DNA from: Muribaculaceae bacterium
Lineage (GTDB): Bacteria > Bacteroidota > Bacteroidia > Bacteroidales > Muribaculaceae
Assembly: GCA_029061255.1 (NCBI GenBank)
Contig: JAIDSL010000171.1
Location: 1-45,435 of the forward strand
Direction of reading: 5' to 3'
Length of the DNA stretch: 45,435 nt
Shown: piece after piece, positions 24,814 to 32,711 of the stretch
Layout: every line of letters starts with the position of its first letter
Position numbering within the stretch: position 1 is the first letter of the stretch
The notes under the pieces: generated by a model
What the model saw: only the letters and a program-made list of their open reading frames with translations
Told to the model about the DNA's origin: nothing
Database searches by the model: none
Program-made: the position numbers and the translations under genes

Positions 24814-25481
24814 TAAATATCTTTTCACGAAACCAATTGGCTAGTCTACCTAAAGTAGAAAGTGCCATGATAATAGATATGTCATATCATTCTACAACTA
24901 TGACATCATGTCTTAGCCCTTATTTCCCTTGGGGGAATATACCAGTCCCATTTTCAACTGGTATAGTTGCCCAAAGTGCTATGGCTATTTGGGAAGGGCT
25001 AAAAGTATTTGAATTTGGTGTTGTCGATATAAGTGTTTTCTCCTACAGACGCAAAGAAGATTTGAATCGAGCTAATTTGGGTTTAGGGAATCTCATAGGA
25101 TATCGTCGAGGTATGAATTATGATTACATCTATGATGAGGATGAAGCTTATAAACGAATCTTTATCCCAACTTATCAATGGATATTAGAGCATAGGGCAT
25201 TTAAAATCATCCAATGGTTAAGGCATTATTTACGTGAGAATATTATTCTAATTGATAATCCCAAAGAGATAATTCCTAATCAATTGACACCAGCAACATT
25301 GCTAAAAGCGTATGTCTTAGGAGAAGCACCATATAATGATATTATTCAAAAAGATATTATATCACATTATTATTGTGGGGAAAAGACAATTTCTTGGCAA
25401 ACAATTAAATATAAATTCAAACCCATTCCACCTGAGACTTCAATAGCTAAAGATGGTGTTATAGAATTTGATTTCTTATGA
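24810..25481 (+). CDS. DUF6939-like protein, middle gene of the DarT-like operon
   Basis: 223 aa, no signal peptide. Features: SAMIIDMSYHSTTMTSCLSPYFPWGNIPVPFSTGIVAQSAMAIWEGLKVFE at 18-69, LGNLIGYRRG at ~95, IFIPTYQWILEHRAFKIIQWLR at ~117, PATLLKAYVLGEAPY at ~155. From memory this pattern matches the family annotated DUF6939; I could not verify that. I see no macrodomain signature, so it is not a classical DarG antitoxin. It overlaps both neighbours by 4 nt (ATGA), so stoichiometric coupling with the DarT-like enzyme is expected. An antitoxin, adaptor or target-recognition role is possible but unproven. Confidence 0.6.
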   Translation: MINIFSRNQLASLPKVESAMIIDMSYHSTTMTSCLSPYFPWGNIPVPFSTGIVAQSAMAIWEGLKVFEFGVVDISVFSYRRKEDLNRANLGLGNLIGYRRGMNYDYIYDEDEAYKRIFIPTYQWILEHRAFKIIQWLRHYLRENIILIDNPKEIIPNQLTPATLLKAYVLGEAPYNDIIQKDIISHYYCGEKTISWQTIKYKFKPIPPETSIAKDGVIEFDFL

Positions 25482-26026
25482 AGAGAAGAAGAGACTATCG
25501 AAAATTCAAAGAGATTTTAAACAGATATGGTATCTCTAAATTCTATCATTTTACGGATAGAAGTAATATAGCTTCTATTATTGCAAATAGAGGTTTATGG
25601 TCGTGGGCAAATTGTGAAGTTCAAAATATAATCGTTTCAAAGCCGGGTGGTTCTGCATTATCTCATTCACTTGATTCTAATGATGGATTAGATCGATATG
25701 TTAGAATGAGTGTCTGTAGAAATCACCCTATGATGTATCAAGCTATCTCGGAAGGTCGTATAAGTGACCCCATCGTTTTAGAGATAGATACCGATATTGT
25801 ATATATAGATGGTAATATTTTTTCAGACAGAAATGCTAACAGAAATGACGCCCAAAAAGGTTGTTCTTTTGAGCATTTCATTAATATTCATTTTCAAACT
25901 GCTCTGTGTAGATCTCAATTTGATGTTGAGGAAAGTGAAAGAGTATACTATCAAGCTGAGATCTTAGTGAAAGATTATATTCCTTTGCATTACATACTCA
26001 ATCTTTTAGATGTAAATCTTAAATAA
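25478..26026 (+). CDS. DarT-like ADP-ribosyltransferase (DUF4433-type)
   Basis: 182 aa. It carries the hallmarks of DarT ssDNA ADP-ribosyltransferases: KFYHFTDRSNIASIIANRGLWSWA (NAD-binding His and the SI..RGL segment), YVRMSVCRNHPMMYQAISEGRI (Arg and PM motif), SDRNANRND, and the terminal YYQAEILVKDYIPLHYIL with the predicted catalytic Glu of QAE(V/I)LV. In the described DarTG systems the partner is a macrodomain ADP-ribosylglycohydrolase that reverses DNA modification; here no macrodomain gene is adjacent. Instead it is the third gene of a coupled operon with a DUF6939-like protein and a Sel1-LRR protein. Exact substrate (thymidine, guanosine or other) is unknown. Confidence 0.8.
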   Translation: MKRRRDYRKFKEILNRYGISKFYHFTDRSNIASIIANRGLWSWANCEVQNIIVSKPGGSALSHSLDSNDGLDRYVRMSVCRNHPMMYQAISEGRISDPIVLEIDTDIVYIDGNIFSDRNANRNDAQKGCSFEHFINIHFQTALCRSQFDVEESERVYYQAEILVKDYIPLHYILNLLDVNLK

Positions 26027-26226
26027 CGAGGTTGTTTATTCAATTTTATAGAAAACTTATGGCATCGCTTTCGGTGTGAAAATGACCTATCCAATATCAC
26101 ATATCACATGGACTACTGTGCCATACATGTGAGTATACTTTCTAAAAATACTTTTTCCAAAAATAAGAAAAGAGAGTGCCCTTATTTCTATAGCAAGAGA
26201 ATATTTTAAGAGTAATTGCCAACCAA

Positions 26227-26584
26227 GTTTCTCAATGGCGATGACGACTTTGGAGTAAGCGCAATCTGATATATGCAAGGGTTTTCAGCTGCAATTTTAG
26301 TTTTGAGCAGCTGAAAACATACCTTGCAATATTCGTTTGAATATCCTGACCATATAGGAAAAACAATGCAAAAAGTCCATTCAACAAGTACAAAACGAAA
26401 TGAATTACTACGACAATCGAGAATGTAGATTTGTTCATTGATGATTTCAAAGTTGAGAAAAGTTCAGCAATTATTAAGCAATGTTGGGAAATGTGATGTG
26501 ATTGATAATCTTTTTGTTGGCTGAAATCGTTTCAAGGTTAAAGAGTCATCTGATATAGGGGCTGCAGACCTAAGGCATCGATGC
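26227..26584. repeat. ~357-bp direct repeat, copy 1
   Basis: Non-coding. About 90% identical by eye to 31857-32212. Contains a perfect 12-bp inverted pair GTTTTCAGCTGC / GCAGCTGAAAAC separated by 14 nt near 26279-26316. It starts 200 nt after the DarT-like gene and ends 14 nt before the IS21 element. The flanking gap 26027-26226 has no gene. Confidence 0.85.
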
Positions 26585-26604
26585 TTGCTTCAACATATTG
26601 GAAA

Positions 26605-26647
26605 AACCGGAGCAGACTGGGACAGTGCGCCGGAACAGACTGGGACA
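26605..26647. repeat. Left IS21 transposase-binding repeats (two)
   Basis: AACCGGAGCAGACTGGGACA at 26605-26624 and the related GCCGGAACAGACTGGGACA at 26629-26647, inverted relative to the right-end repeats. Confidence 0.75.
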
Positions 26648-26664
26648 CTTTTGATGACGCAAAG

Positions 26665-27387
26665 TTAATGATTTTTTCTGAGACTTTCGCCTTTTAGCTC
26701 AAATCTTATTGCCGAGTGCACCATTCGGTCGAGTATGGCGTCGGCGGCAGTCGTGTTTGTCTCCAGGCAGTCGTACCAGTCCGATACCGGTATCTGCGAC
26801 ACTATGACGGTTGCCTTGCGCCCGTGGCGGTCCTCTATTATCTCCATGAGGTCGAGGATCTGCTCGTTGTTGAGCTTCTTAATCCCGAAGTCATCTATGA
26901 TAACGAGATCGTATCCGGCGATCCGTTCAAAAAGCTTCCTTGTCTGCCGTTCCGCCCGGGCGATGGCCAGGTCCTCCATCAGCTTCAGGACGCTCCAGTA
27001 CCTTGTCTTGAAGCCGGAGACACAGGCATGGGATCCCAATGCCGAGGCGAGCCAGCTCTTTCCCGTGCCTGTGGCTCCGGTTATTATCACCGGTATGCCG
27101 CGGCGGAGATATTCTCCGCCGCATAGCTGGGTGACAAGCGAGCGGTCAAGTCCACGGGCGCTGTCGTACGCCAGCTCGTCGACCGAGACCTGATAGCGGA
27201 AGCGCGCGTTTCTGAGGAGACGGCTGTTCCGGTTGGCCTTCCGCATGTCGAGCTCGCCCTGTATGACAAGCCGCATGCAGTCGGCCACGTTCAGTGAGTT
27301 TACCTGACGGGTCTCCATCAGGTTCTGCCATGTCTGCGCCATTCCGGACAGACGCATCTGTCTGAGGTCAGATAGGATTTTTTCCAT
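26665..27387 (-). CDS. istB: IS21 helper ATPase IstB
   Basis: 240-aa AAA+ ATPase that assists the IstA transposase in target selection. Walker A GATGTGKSWLA lies near residues 104-114, Walker B LVIIDDFGIKKL near 158-169, and the N-terminal helical domain MRLSGMAQTWQNL is typical of the family. Full length. It lies 36 nt downstream of istA on the same strand, the normal istAB order. Confidence 0.93.
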   Translation of the reverse strand: MEKILSDLRQMRLSGMAQTWQNLMETRQVNSLNVADCMRLVIQGELDMRKANRNSRLLRNARFRYQVSVDELAYDSARGLDRSLVTQLCGGEYLRRGIPVIITGATGTGKSWLASALGSHACVSGFKTRYWSVLKLMEDLAIARAERQTRKLFERIAGYDLVIIDDFGIKKLNNEQILDLMEIIEDRHGRKATVIVSQIPVSDWYDCLETNTTAADAILDRMVHSAIRFELKGESLRKNH

Positions 27388-27423
27388 TGTGATAATTGTG
27401 TTTATGGGTTCTGTTTGATGTTG

Positions 27424-28977
27424 TCAGGCAAAGGCGGCCTTGCCCCTTATGTTGGAGTGTGCGGATGGAGGCGTAAGGTCATCCGGATTCTGGCGGAAGC
27501 CCTGGCAGCCGTTGTCGATGAGGGTCTTGACGAACCTGTATCTGAGGCTTCCGTTGCTGACCGCCACGTCGCATGCCTGGCGGAACAGGGCCGGGTCACT
27601 CGTCTTCTGCAGGCTGAGGAAGCCCTGCGCGGTGCGGAAGTGGACCCCTTCAGGCTGACCGTCATCGAAGAGGGCCTCGATGATCGCCTTGAACTCCGGG
27701 CTTACCTTCTCCGCCTTGGCGATGAAGTATGCGGCGCTGTAGGCGCGGTATTCCCTTGACCTGGGCGGAAGATGGTCGTTGACATACACATAGCCTCCCC
27801 TGACGTACGAGCGCACATGTGTGGCCACGCATTGTCCGGCGTGGTATATCCTCACCTGTGTGGCCGTGAAGGTGACATCGACCTGCTGGCCGATGAGGCT
27901 GTGCGGCACGGAGTAGGACACCCGGTCGCTTCCGAAGGTCACGAAGCTGTTCGGAGCCACCTTCAGGGATGCCCTCCGCCTGAACTCGAACGGAGAGACT
28001 GGAAGCGGCGAGAGAAGCGGCTTTTCCGAGGCGAGGAAGCACTCCATGCGCGAGAAGTCGCGGCCTGTCAGACGTTTGCTGTTGTACCTGTCGACAAGCT
28101 CGGCGATCGCCTCGTTCAGTTCCTCCAGCGAGTGGAAGACACGGTTGCGCAGAGGCGCGTAGATATGCCGGTACACCTTGTTGACGGCATCCTCGACCAA
28201 GGCCTTGTCCTTCGGTTTCCTGACTCGCGCGGGCAACGCCACGCACATGTAGTGGTTTGCCAGGTCGTTCATTCCCTCGCTCAGGTCTGGTTCGTAGCGG
28301 TCCGTCTTCTTTACGGCGGACTTCAGGTTGTCCGGCACAAGTATCCCAGGCACGCCTCCGAAGAACGACAGGGCCCTGACGGTCGCATCGAGGAACTGTT
28401 CGATTCCCTGCGAACGGACACAGGTTATGAATGTGAGTCCGGAGAACGGAAGTATGGCCGCGTAGGTCTGTACGAAGACCTCCGAGCCGGTCTCCATGTC
28501 TATGTACGACAGCCGGTCTCCTGCGAAGTCAATGAGCATCTTCTGTCCCGGCTGATAGAGGTCCTTGAGGAGCGTCGACGGCTCGACCGCCTTGATATGC
28601 TGGGCTATATGGTGCCTGAACTGCGACAGCCCGTATCCGTCGGGATGGTCCTTACGGTATTCCTCCCAGAGGAGCAGGGAGGTGACATGCGGTTTCTTCA
28701 GCTCCTTCTCAATGTAGGGCAGCAGATCCTTCAGGACCTCCATCCTTGCGTCGCAGTACGACGGATTACCGCCGTTGAAGCGGTGGTTGAGCACCGTGTC
28801 GTCCAATGATATGAGTTCGCGCACCGACAGAGGATCGGCTTCCGAGAGGGACTTGTATCGGCTCACTGTGTTCTTGCTGATGTGCAGCGACGCCGCGATC
28901 GAACGGATGGATTCCTTCTGCGACAGACGTATCAGCACTTGTTTGATGATATTCATGCTTATAGGTTGTGTTGCCAT
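27424..28977 (-). CDS. istA: IS21-family transposase IstA
   Basis: 517-aa DDE transposase. N-terminal helix-turn-helix (SQKESIRSIAASLHISKNTVSRYKSL), then an rve-type integrase core with the three acidic positions recognisable in KMLIDFAGDRLSYID (Asp), GILVPDNLKSAV (Asp) and KDKALVEDAVNKVY (Glu). A C-terminal beta-rich domain (SFVTFGSDRVSYSVPHSLIGQQV) follows. Intact, so the element may be active. Its upstream side carries four copies of the terminal repeat. Confidence 0.93.
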   Translation of the reverse strand: MATQPISMNIIKQVLIRLSQKESIRSIAASLHISKNTVSRYKSLSEADPLSVRELISLDDTVLNHRFNGGNPSYCDARMEVLKDLLPYIEKELKKPHVTSLLLWEEYRKDHPDGYGLSQFRHHIAQHIKAVEPSTLLKDLYQPGQKMLIDFAGDRLSYIDMETGSEVFVQTYAAILPFSGLTFITCVRSQGIEQFLDATVRALSFFGGVPGILVPDNLKSAVKKTDRYEPDLSEGMNDLANHYMCVALPARVRKPKDKALVEDAVNKVYRHIYAPLRNRVFHSLEELNEAIAELVDRYNSKRLTGRDFSRMECFLASEKPLLSPLPVSPFEFRRRASLKVAPNSFVTFGSDRVSYSVPHSLIGQQVDVTFTATQVRIYHAGQCVATHVRSYVRGGYVYVNDHLPPRSREYRAYSAAYFIAKAEKVSPEFKAIIEALFDDGQPEGVHFRTAQGFLSLQKTSDPALFRQACDVAVSNGSLRYRFVKTLIDNGCQGFRQNPDDLTPPSAHSNIRGKAAFA

Positions 28978-29023
28978 GGCTATATTCCTTTTTGAGGGGA
29001 ATATAGCGAAAAATCATCAGAAG

Positions 29024-29284
29024 TGTCCCAGCATGCTCCGGTTTTTTCGGGATTGCCCGCTATGGTCCAGAAGGTTGGGGAAATCCGGCTGTCCCAGCAT
29101 ACTCCGTTTTTAGAGGCCGCCGGGCACTTAAAACGCCGATTGTCCCAGCATGCTCCGGTTTTAGAGGATAAATCCTCTTGTCATGATTTCTAACTTATTG
29201 AAGATCAATTATGCTGTCTTACTGGAAAATTACAATTTTTTCATAAGTTTCAACCTTTCCATGCTGTCCCAGCATGCTCCGGTT
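29024..29284. repeat. Right IS21 end repeats (four)
   Basis: TGTCCCAGCATGCTCCGGTT at 29024-29043, 29141-29160 and 29265-29284, and a variant (TGTCCCAGCATACTCCGTTT) at 29090-29109. Spacing is irregular (66, 51 and 124 nt). They fill the 367-nt gap between istA and the next gene; no other gene seen there. Confidence 0.85.
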
Positions 29285-29344
29285 CCTCCACCCTTTGGAT
29301 AAAGTAGTCCAATTCTCGATAATAACAGCTACTAGAATTTACTT

Positions 29345-31486
29345 TTAATATAAACTGTCTTTGTAACGTTGATACTCAATACTGTCTGTTAATTGCCTAA
29401 AGGCTTGAGATATCCAAGTATCAATTTTATCACCAGGCTTAACTAGATACTTTTTGTTGTAGAGGTAATTGATTTCATCTTCACTAAGAACTTCAATGGC
29501 TTTGGAAATAGCCAATTCTATTGCTGGGATATTTATATTTCCCCATTGTCCACTTTTTAATTCTGTAAGCCATCTTATGAAATCTTCTAGATCACAAAAT
29601 TCATTATATTTTGAAACCCAACACCTAATTCCATCTTTAAGTTTTCGTGCTCCATAATCACTGACAATACGAAGAAGCAGGTATGTTTGAGTTTTTATTG
29701 GTAAATCTTCACATCGAAGAAACCATGTATGCGATGTACTTTCTGTTATAAATCTTGCCAGATTATCAACAGTAAAATCTTTTACTAATTTTAATACGAG
29801 AGTATGAATAGTTTCTTCAGAAATGAGTTTAAGCTCTAAAATATATTTTAGTTCTTCAAATGATGAAATAGAATGACATTGATTTGAAATCTGAGATGCA
29901 AAAATTTTGACAGATTCCTCGGAAATAAAACTTTTATATTTGGATAAGATACAACTAGAATTAACTAGTTTCTCTCTGCTATATGACGTAAGCGAAAATT
30001 TTATAAATTCTCTATTTATAACTCGCGAATAATAATCATAAAGCAATTCCTGATCCTCTTGATTTAATTTACTAAAATTTTCATACGAATTCCAGAATTC
30101 GTATGATTGTTTCCAATCTAGTGAGAATGAAGATCTCGGATCTGTTATAATCTCAAGAAATTGGGAAAGTTCCAAAAAATAGTCACGATTATATGTGAGG
30201 TATTCTATGTTTGCATGGTCATCACATCCAGTTAAATTCCATAAGAAATTAAATCTTGGTTTTACAAAAGAGGAGTATTTATCATGTATGACTTGTGTGA
30301 AACTACGTAAATCCCTTTTCGATAAATGAGATAATGTGTATCCTTTAATTAATGAGTAGTCGTTTGTTGACTGATTATTATAAAATCTAAATATTAATTT
30401 TGATTCGACTGAGGTTAAACATTCTACAGAAATTTTAGATTTCAATAATTCAATTTGTTTTTTATTAATATTCTTTGCCATGAGTGCATCATGGATTGAG
30501 TTATGTAATTCAATATAATCTTGAATTGTATTTATAGTATTTAGACGAAAAGATATGTAATCTTTACATATTTTTACACTGGGGAACCCTGCATTTATAT
30601 ATAGATATTTAAAATTGTTATGGTAGAATGAAATAGGGAGTGCCGCTTGAAGAGAAGGTACTGAAAAGGGTATTTTTCTTAGATCTTCAACAGATAGACT
30701 ATTTAAAAGGACCTTCCATCTTTTACAATACCATAAATGTTGGAATACATCCGGGCGTAGGATTTTAACGTCTTTATAATCAATAGTTTTTTTCTGTTTA
30801 TAATTGTCCCAAATAAGAGACCTTTCGGTATCGAATCTCTTTTGTACTAAAATTCCATATAAATCTATAATCTCATCTGCTGTTTTTCCATAGTAGTCGA
30901 TGGATTTTAATTTCTTAGGAATCCAAAAGGTCGGACTTAGAATATCAATTACTCTATAAATTTCTATTTCATCATCCAAGAAGGGGAACGATAAATCATC
31001 CACATCATCATAGTCGTCACTCTCATCACAATCTTCATTATAGAGATGCTGTCGTTCCTCTTCTGTTAGTAATGAAAGTGTACTATCTTCTGAAGGATGT
31101 TGTTTTAAATAATATTCATCAGTCTCATTATTTTTTAATTGAGATTCGATGTCTATTCGAACTATTGAGGGCTCTATTACCTTCTTAAATCGAATATGGG
31201 TAGCTTCTTCACCTTTGTTCCAAAAAACCTCATTATACTTATTAACCAATGATAATAGTAAGTCTCGGTCAAAATTGTAAATTGAAGCAATTTCTATATT
31301 CTGGACAACATCATCAACCATATCAAAATAAACTAATCTGCCGGTTGTTACATTTTCTTTACATTGCTCTTTCTTAAAACAAATTGTTTTTGCATCGTTG
31401 CTTATATACCCATTATAATAGCCATATACCAACGTACCCTCTTTTTTTTCTCTTGAATATGAGTATATATATCCAATTTTCTTCAT
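29345..31486 (-). CDS. Large unknown protein with cold-shock-like N-terminal domain
   Basis: 713-714 aa from MKKIGYIYSYSREKKEG; an upstream TTG form is less likely. Residues ~1-75 resemble a cold-shock/OB fold: GYIYSYSREKKEGTLVYG (the strand-turn that starts CSD domains), then CFKKEQCKENVTTGRLVYFDMVDDVVQNIEIASI (the typical G-x-x-VxF-D...A-x-x-I ending). The remaining ~630 residues are Leu/Ser/Tyr-rich and mostly helical, with no motif I recognise: no Walker, nuclease or helicase signature. Low G+C content and position in the island suggest a defence or accessory role by association only. No signal peptide or transmembrane helix. Confidence 0.6.
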   Translation of the reverse strand: MKKIGYIYSYSREKKEGTLVYGYYNGYISNDAKTICFKKEQCKENVTTGRLVYFDMVDDVVQNIEIASIYNFDRDLLLSLVNKYNEVFWNKGEEATHIRFKKVIEPSIVRIDIESQLKNNETDEYYLKQHPSEDSTLSLLTEEERQHLYNEDCDESDDYDDVDDLSFPFLDDEIEIYRVIDILSPTFWIPKKLKSIDYYGKTADEIIDLYGILVQKRFDTERSLIWDNYKQKKTIDYKDVKILRPDVFQHLWYCKRWKVLLNSLSVEDLRKIPFSVPSLQAALPISFYHNNFKYLYINAGFPSVKICKDYISFRLNTINTIQDYIELHNSIHDALMAKNINKKQIELLKSKISVECLTSVESKLIFRFYNNQSTNDYSLIKGYTLSHLSKRDLRSFTQVIHDKYSSFVKPRFNFLWNLTGCDDHANIEYLTYNRDYFLELSQFLEIITDPRSSFSLDWKQSYEFWNSYENFSKLNQEDQELLYDYYSRVINREFIKFSLTSYSREKLVNSSCILSKYKSFISEESVKIFASQISNQCHSISSFEELKYILELKLISEETIHTLVLKLVKDFTVDNLARFITESTSHTWFLRCEDLPIKTQTYLLLRIVSDYGARKLKDGIRCWVSKYNEFCDLEDFIRWLTELKSGQWGNINIPAIELAISKAIEVLSEDEINYLYNKKYLVKPGDKIDTWISQAFRQLTDSIEYQRYKDSLY

Positions 31487-31856
31487 AAACCTGTAAATCA
31501 AAAATTATATAGATGTTTAAAACACATTAAAAGCATATAGGTCTCAAAATCTGCAATATCCGATTTTTCAATTGTATTAATTATGTATTAAACGATAGAA
31601 AATCTATTGCCGCGGCAAAGATAATAAATAATTTCCGAAAAATCATATAGAATCTTTTTTTTATTCAAAGTTTATATAGGAAATTAGGGCAAACAGGAGT
31701 TATCAATTTGTCACGATTAGGCTTTAAGATCATTGGACATTGACATCCTCTGTCGATTTAGTTTTTAGAAGTCAATAGGGATCTGGCCAAAAGATAAAAA
31801 TCTTTCAGCATCTTCCTTTTGACTCAAGTTGAATAAATTTCATACCTACCGTAGGT
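31487..31856. other. A+T-rich gap upstream of the large unknown gene
   Basis: 370 nt without a gene. The only landmark is TATCTTTG on the minus strand (31616-31623), a possible -7 box about 130 nt upstream of the ATG but with no matching -33 element. Confidence 0.35.
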
Positions 31857-32212
31857 TTCACAAAGGCGATTACGACTCTGAAGTAAGCGCAACCTAATAT
31901 ATGCAGGGGTTTTCAGCTGCTATTTTAGTTTCGAGCAGCTGAAAACATACCTTGTAATATTCGTTTGAATATCCTGACCATATAGGAAAAACAATGCAAA
32001 AAGTCCATTCAACAAGTACAAAACGAAATGAATTACTACGACAATCGAGAATGTAGATTTGTTCATTGCACTTCCAAAAGTTGAGAAAAGTTCGGCAATT
32101 ATTAAGCAAGGTTGGGAAATGTGATGTGATTGATAATCTTTTTGTTGGTGAATATCGTTTCAAGGTTAAAGAGTCATATGATGTAGGGGCTGCAGACCTG
32201 AAGCATTGATGC
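31857..32212. repeat. ~357-bp direct repeat, copy 2
   Basis: Partner of 26227-26584 in the same orientation, with the same 12-bp GTTTTCAGCTGC / GCAGCTGAAAAC pair retained unchanged while the surrounding sequence differs at scattered positions. It lies at the tRNA-proximal end of the island, about 150 nt from the right attachment site. Confidence 0.85.
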
Positions 32213-32220
32213 GTACAACA

Positions 32221-32279
32221 CATAAGCAAATGCTTATGTAAGTATATCATTACATGATTACGTCAATATGTAATGATAT
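32221..32279. repeat. Two inverted repeats beside the right attachment site
   Basis: CATAAGCA-AA-TGCTTATG at 32221-32238, and ATATCATTACAT / ATGTAATGATAT (12-bp arms, 12-nt spacer) at 32244-32279. Position next to the integration end fits recombinase or excisionase arm sites, but this is inference. Confidence 0.55.
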
Positions 32280-32308
32280 TGCTGGCTTCTGCATAGGTGT
32301 AAAAAATA

Positions 32309-32343
32309 AAGAGTCTCAAAAATCATTGATTTTCAAGACTCTT
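32309..32343 (-). terminator. tRNA-Arg terminator supplied by the island
   Basis: Read on the minus strand: AGAGTCT / AGACTCT stem with further internal pairing, followed by a T-rich run (TTTATTTTTT). It lies 24 nt downstream of the tRNA 3' end, inside the island. Confidence 0.65.
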
Positions 32344-32365
32344 CCGCGCATTGCGCTTTAGGTTG

Positions 32366-32379
32366 GTGATCCGGTTGGG
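32366..32379. other. Right attachment site (within tRNA-Arg 3' end)
   Basis: GTGATCCGGTTGGG, identical to 18474-18487; covers the last 13 nt of the tRNA gene (acceptor stem, discriminator and part of the T-stem) plus one flanking base. Confidence 0.75.
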
Positions 32380-32440
32380 ATTCGAACCCAAGACCCACAG
32401 CTTAGAAGGCTGTTGCTCTATCCAGCTGAGCTACCGGACC
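32367..32440 (-). tRNA. tRNA-Arg (anticodon TCT)
   Basis: 74-nt cloverleaf read on the minus strand. Acceptor stem GGTCCGG / CCGGATC (one G-T pair), D-arm GCTC...GAGC, anticodon stem ACAGC / GCTGT with loop CTTCTAA (anticodon TCT, reading AGA), T-arm TTGGG-TTCGAAT-CCCAA, discriminator A; CCA not encoded. It serves as the insertion site of the island, which restores its 3' end. Confidence 0.95.
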
Positions 32441-32515
32441 TGACCATTGTTACCTTTACATTATGAGTTGGAAGAAAAACTGAGTCCGTTTAGAGACAGA
32501 TTCTCTTTCCGAGTG

Positions 32516-32547
32516 CAAAGTTACTTAGAATTTCCCAACTTTCCAAA
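32516..32547 (-). promoter_or_regulatory. Consensus promoter for tRNA-Arg
   Basis: On the minus strand: TTTG, 20-nt spacer, TAACTTTG, about 75 nt upstream of the tRNA 5' end. It matches the Bacteroidetes primary-sigma consensus and lies outside the island. Confidence 0.75.
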
Positions 32548-32711
32548 TCATTTGGGAAGTTTATTTGAAATATTTTAAGTTTCAGGTGTGAAAGTTGATG
32601 GATATGAGTTAGGGTTAGTCTGTTATTAGGATGAGGATTGATAAAATATAAATACATACAATATTTTGCTCTTTGAGGATTTTTAGTTAATTTTGCTGAT
32701 GATTAATAACT

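Larger units (their letters stand above)
26599..29290. mobile_element. IS21-family insertion sequence
   Basis: About 2.7 kb, with istA- and istB-type genes on the minus strand. Its G+C content is visibly above the surrounding island, suggesting recent acquisition. The two 27-nt ends, read inward, are TGGAAAAACCGGAGCAGACT... and TGGAGGAACCGGAGCATGCT... and differ at four positions. The flanks (ACATAT and CCCTTT) give no target-site duplication, which suggests rearrangement after insertion. Boundaries were set from the paired ends and are tentative by a few bases. Confidence 0.8.
18474..32379. mobile_element. tRNA-Arg-integrated genomic island with defence-like cargo
   Basis: A 13.9-kb, mostly A+T-rich stretch bounded by an exact 14-bp direct repeat of the tRNA-Arg(TCT) 3' end. 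It lies on the 3' side of the tRNA, as expected for tyrosine-integrase insertion. Cargo: AlbA-like ATP-binding protein, PD-(D/E)XK-like nuclease candidate, DUF6680-like membrane protein, Sel1-LRR/DUF6939-like/DarT-like operon, IS21 element and a 714-aa unknown. No integrase, relaxase or phage structural gene is inside, so it is either decayed or mobilised in trans. Two ~357-bp direct repeats suggest two accreted units. Confidence 0.65.

Noticed and set aside
24810..25481. DarG-type macrodomain antitoxin in the middle gene of the DarT-like operon
   Set aside because: No macrodomain-like glycine-rich loops or phosphate-binding motif are visible; similarity is instead to a DUF6939-like pattern.
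27772..28809. Long plus-strand frame opposite istA
   Set aside because: Antisense shadow in G+C-rich transposase sequence; IstA motifs are clear on the other strand.
29024..29284. CRISPR-like repeats after the transposase
   Set aside because: The 20-nt copies also occur inverted at the other end of the IS, so they are transposase-binding end repeats.
31894..32250. 118-codon minus-strand frame over the second long repeat
   Set aside because: The first repeat copy does not keep this frame intact over the same span, no domain is visible, and the sequence is dominated by the conserved dyad.
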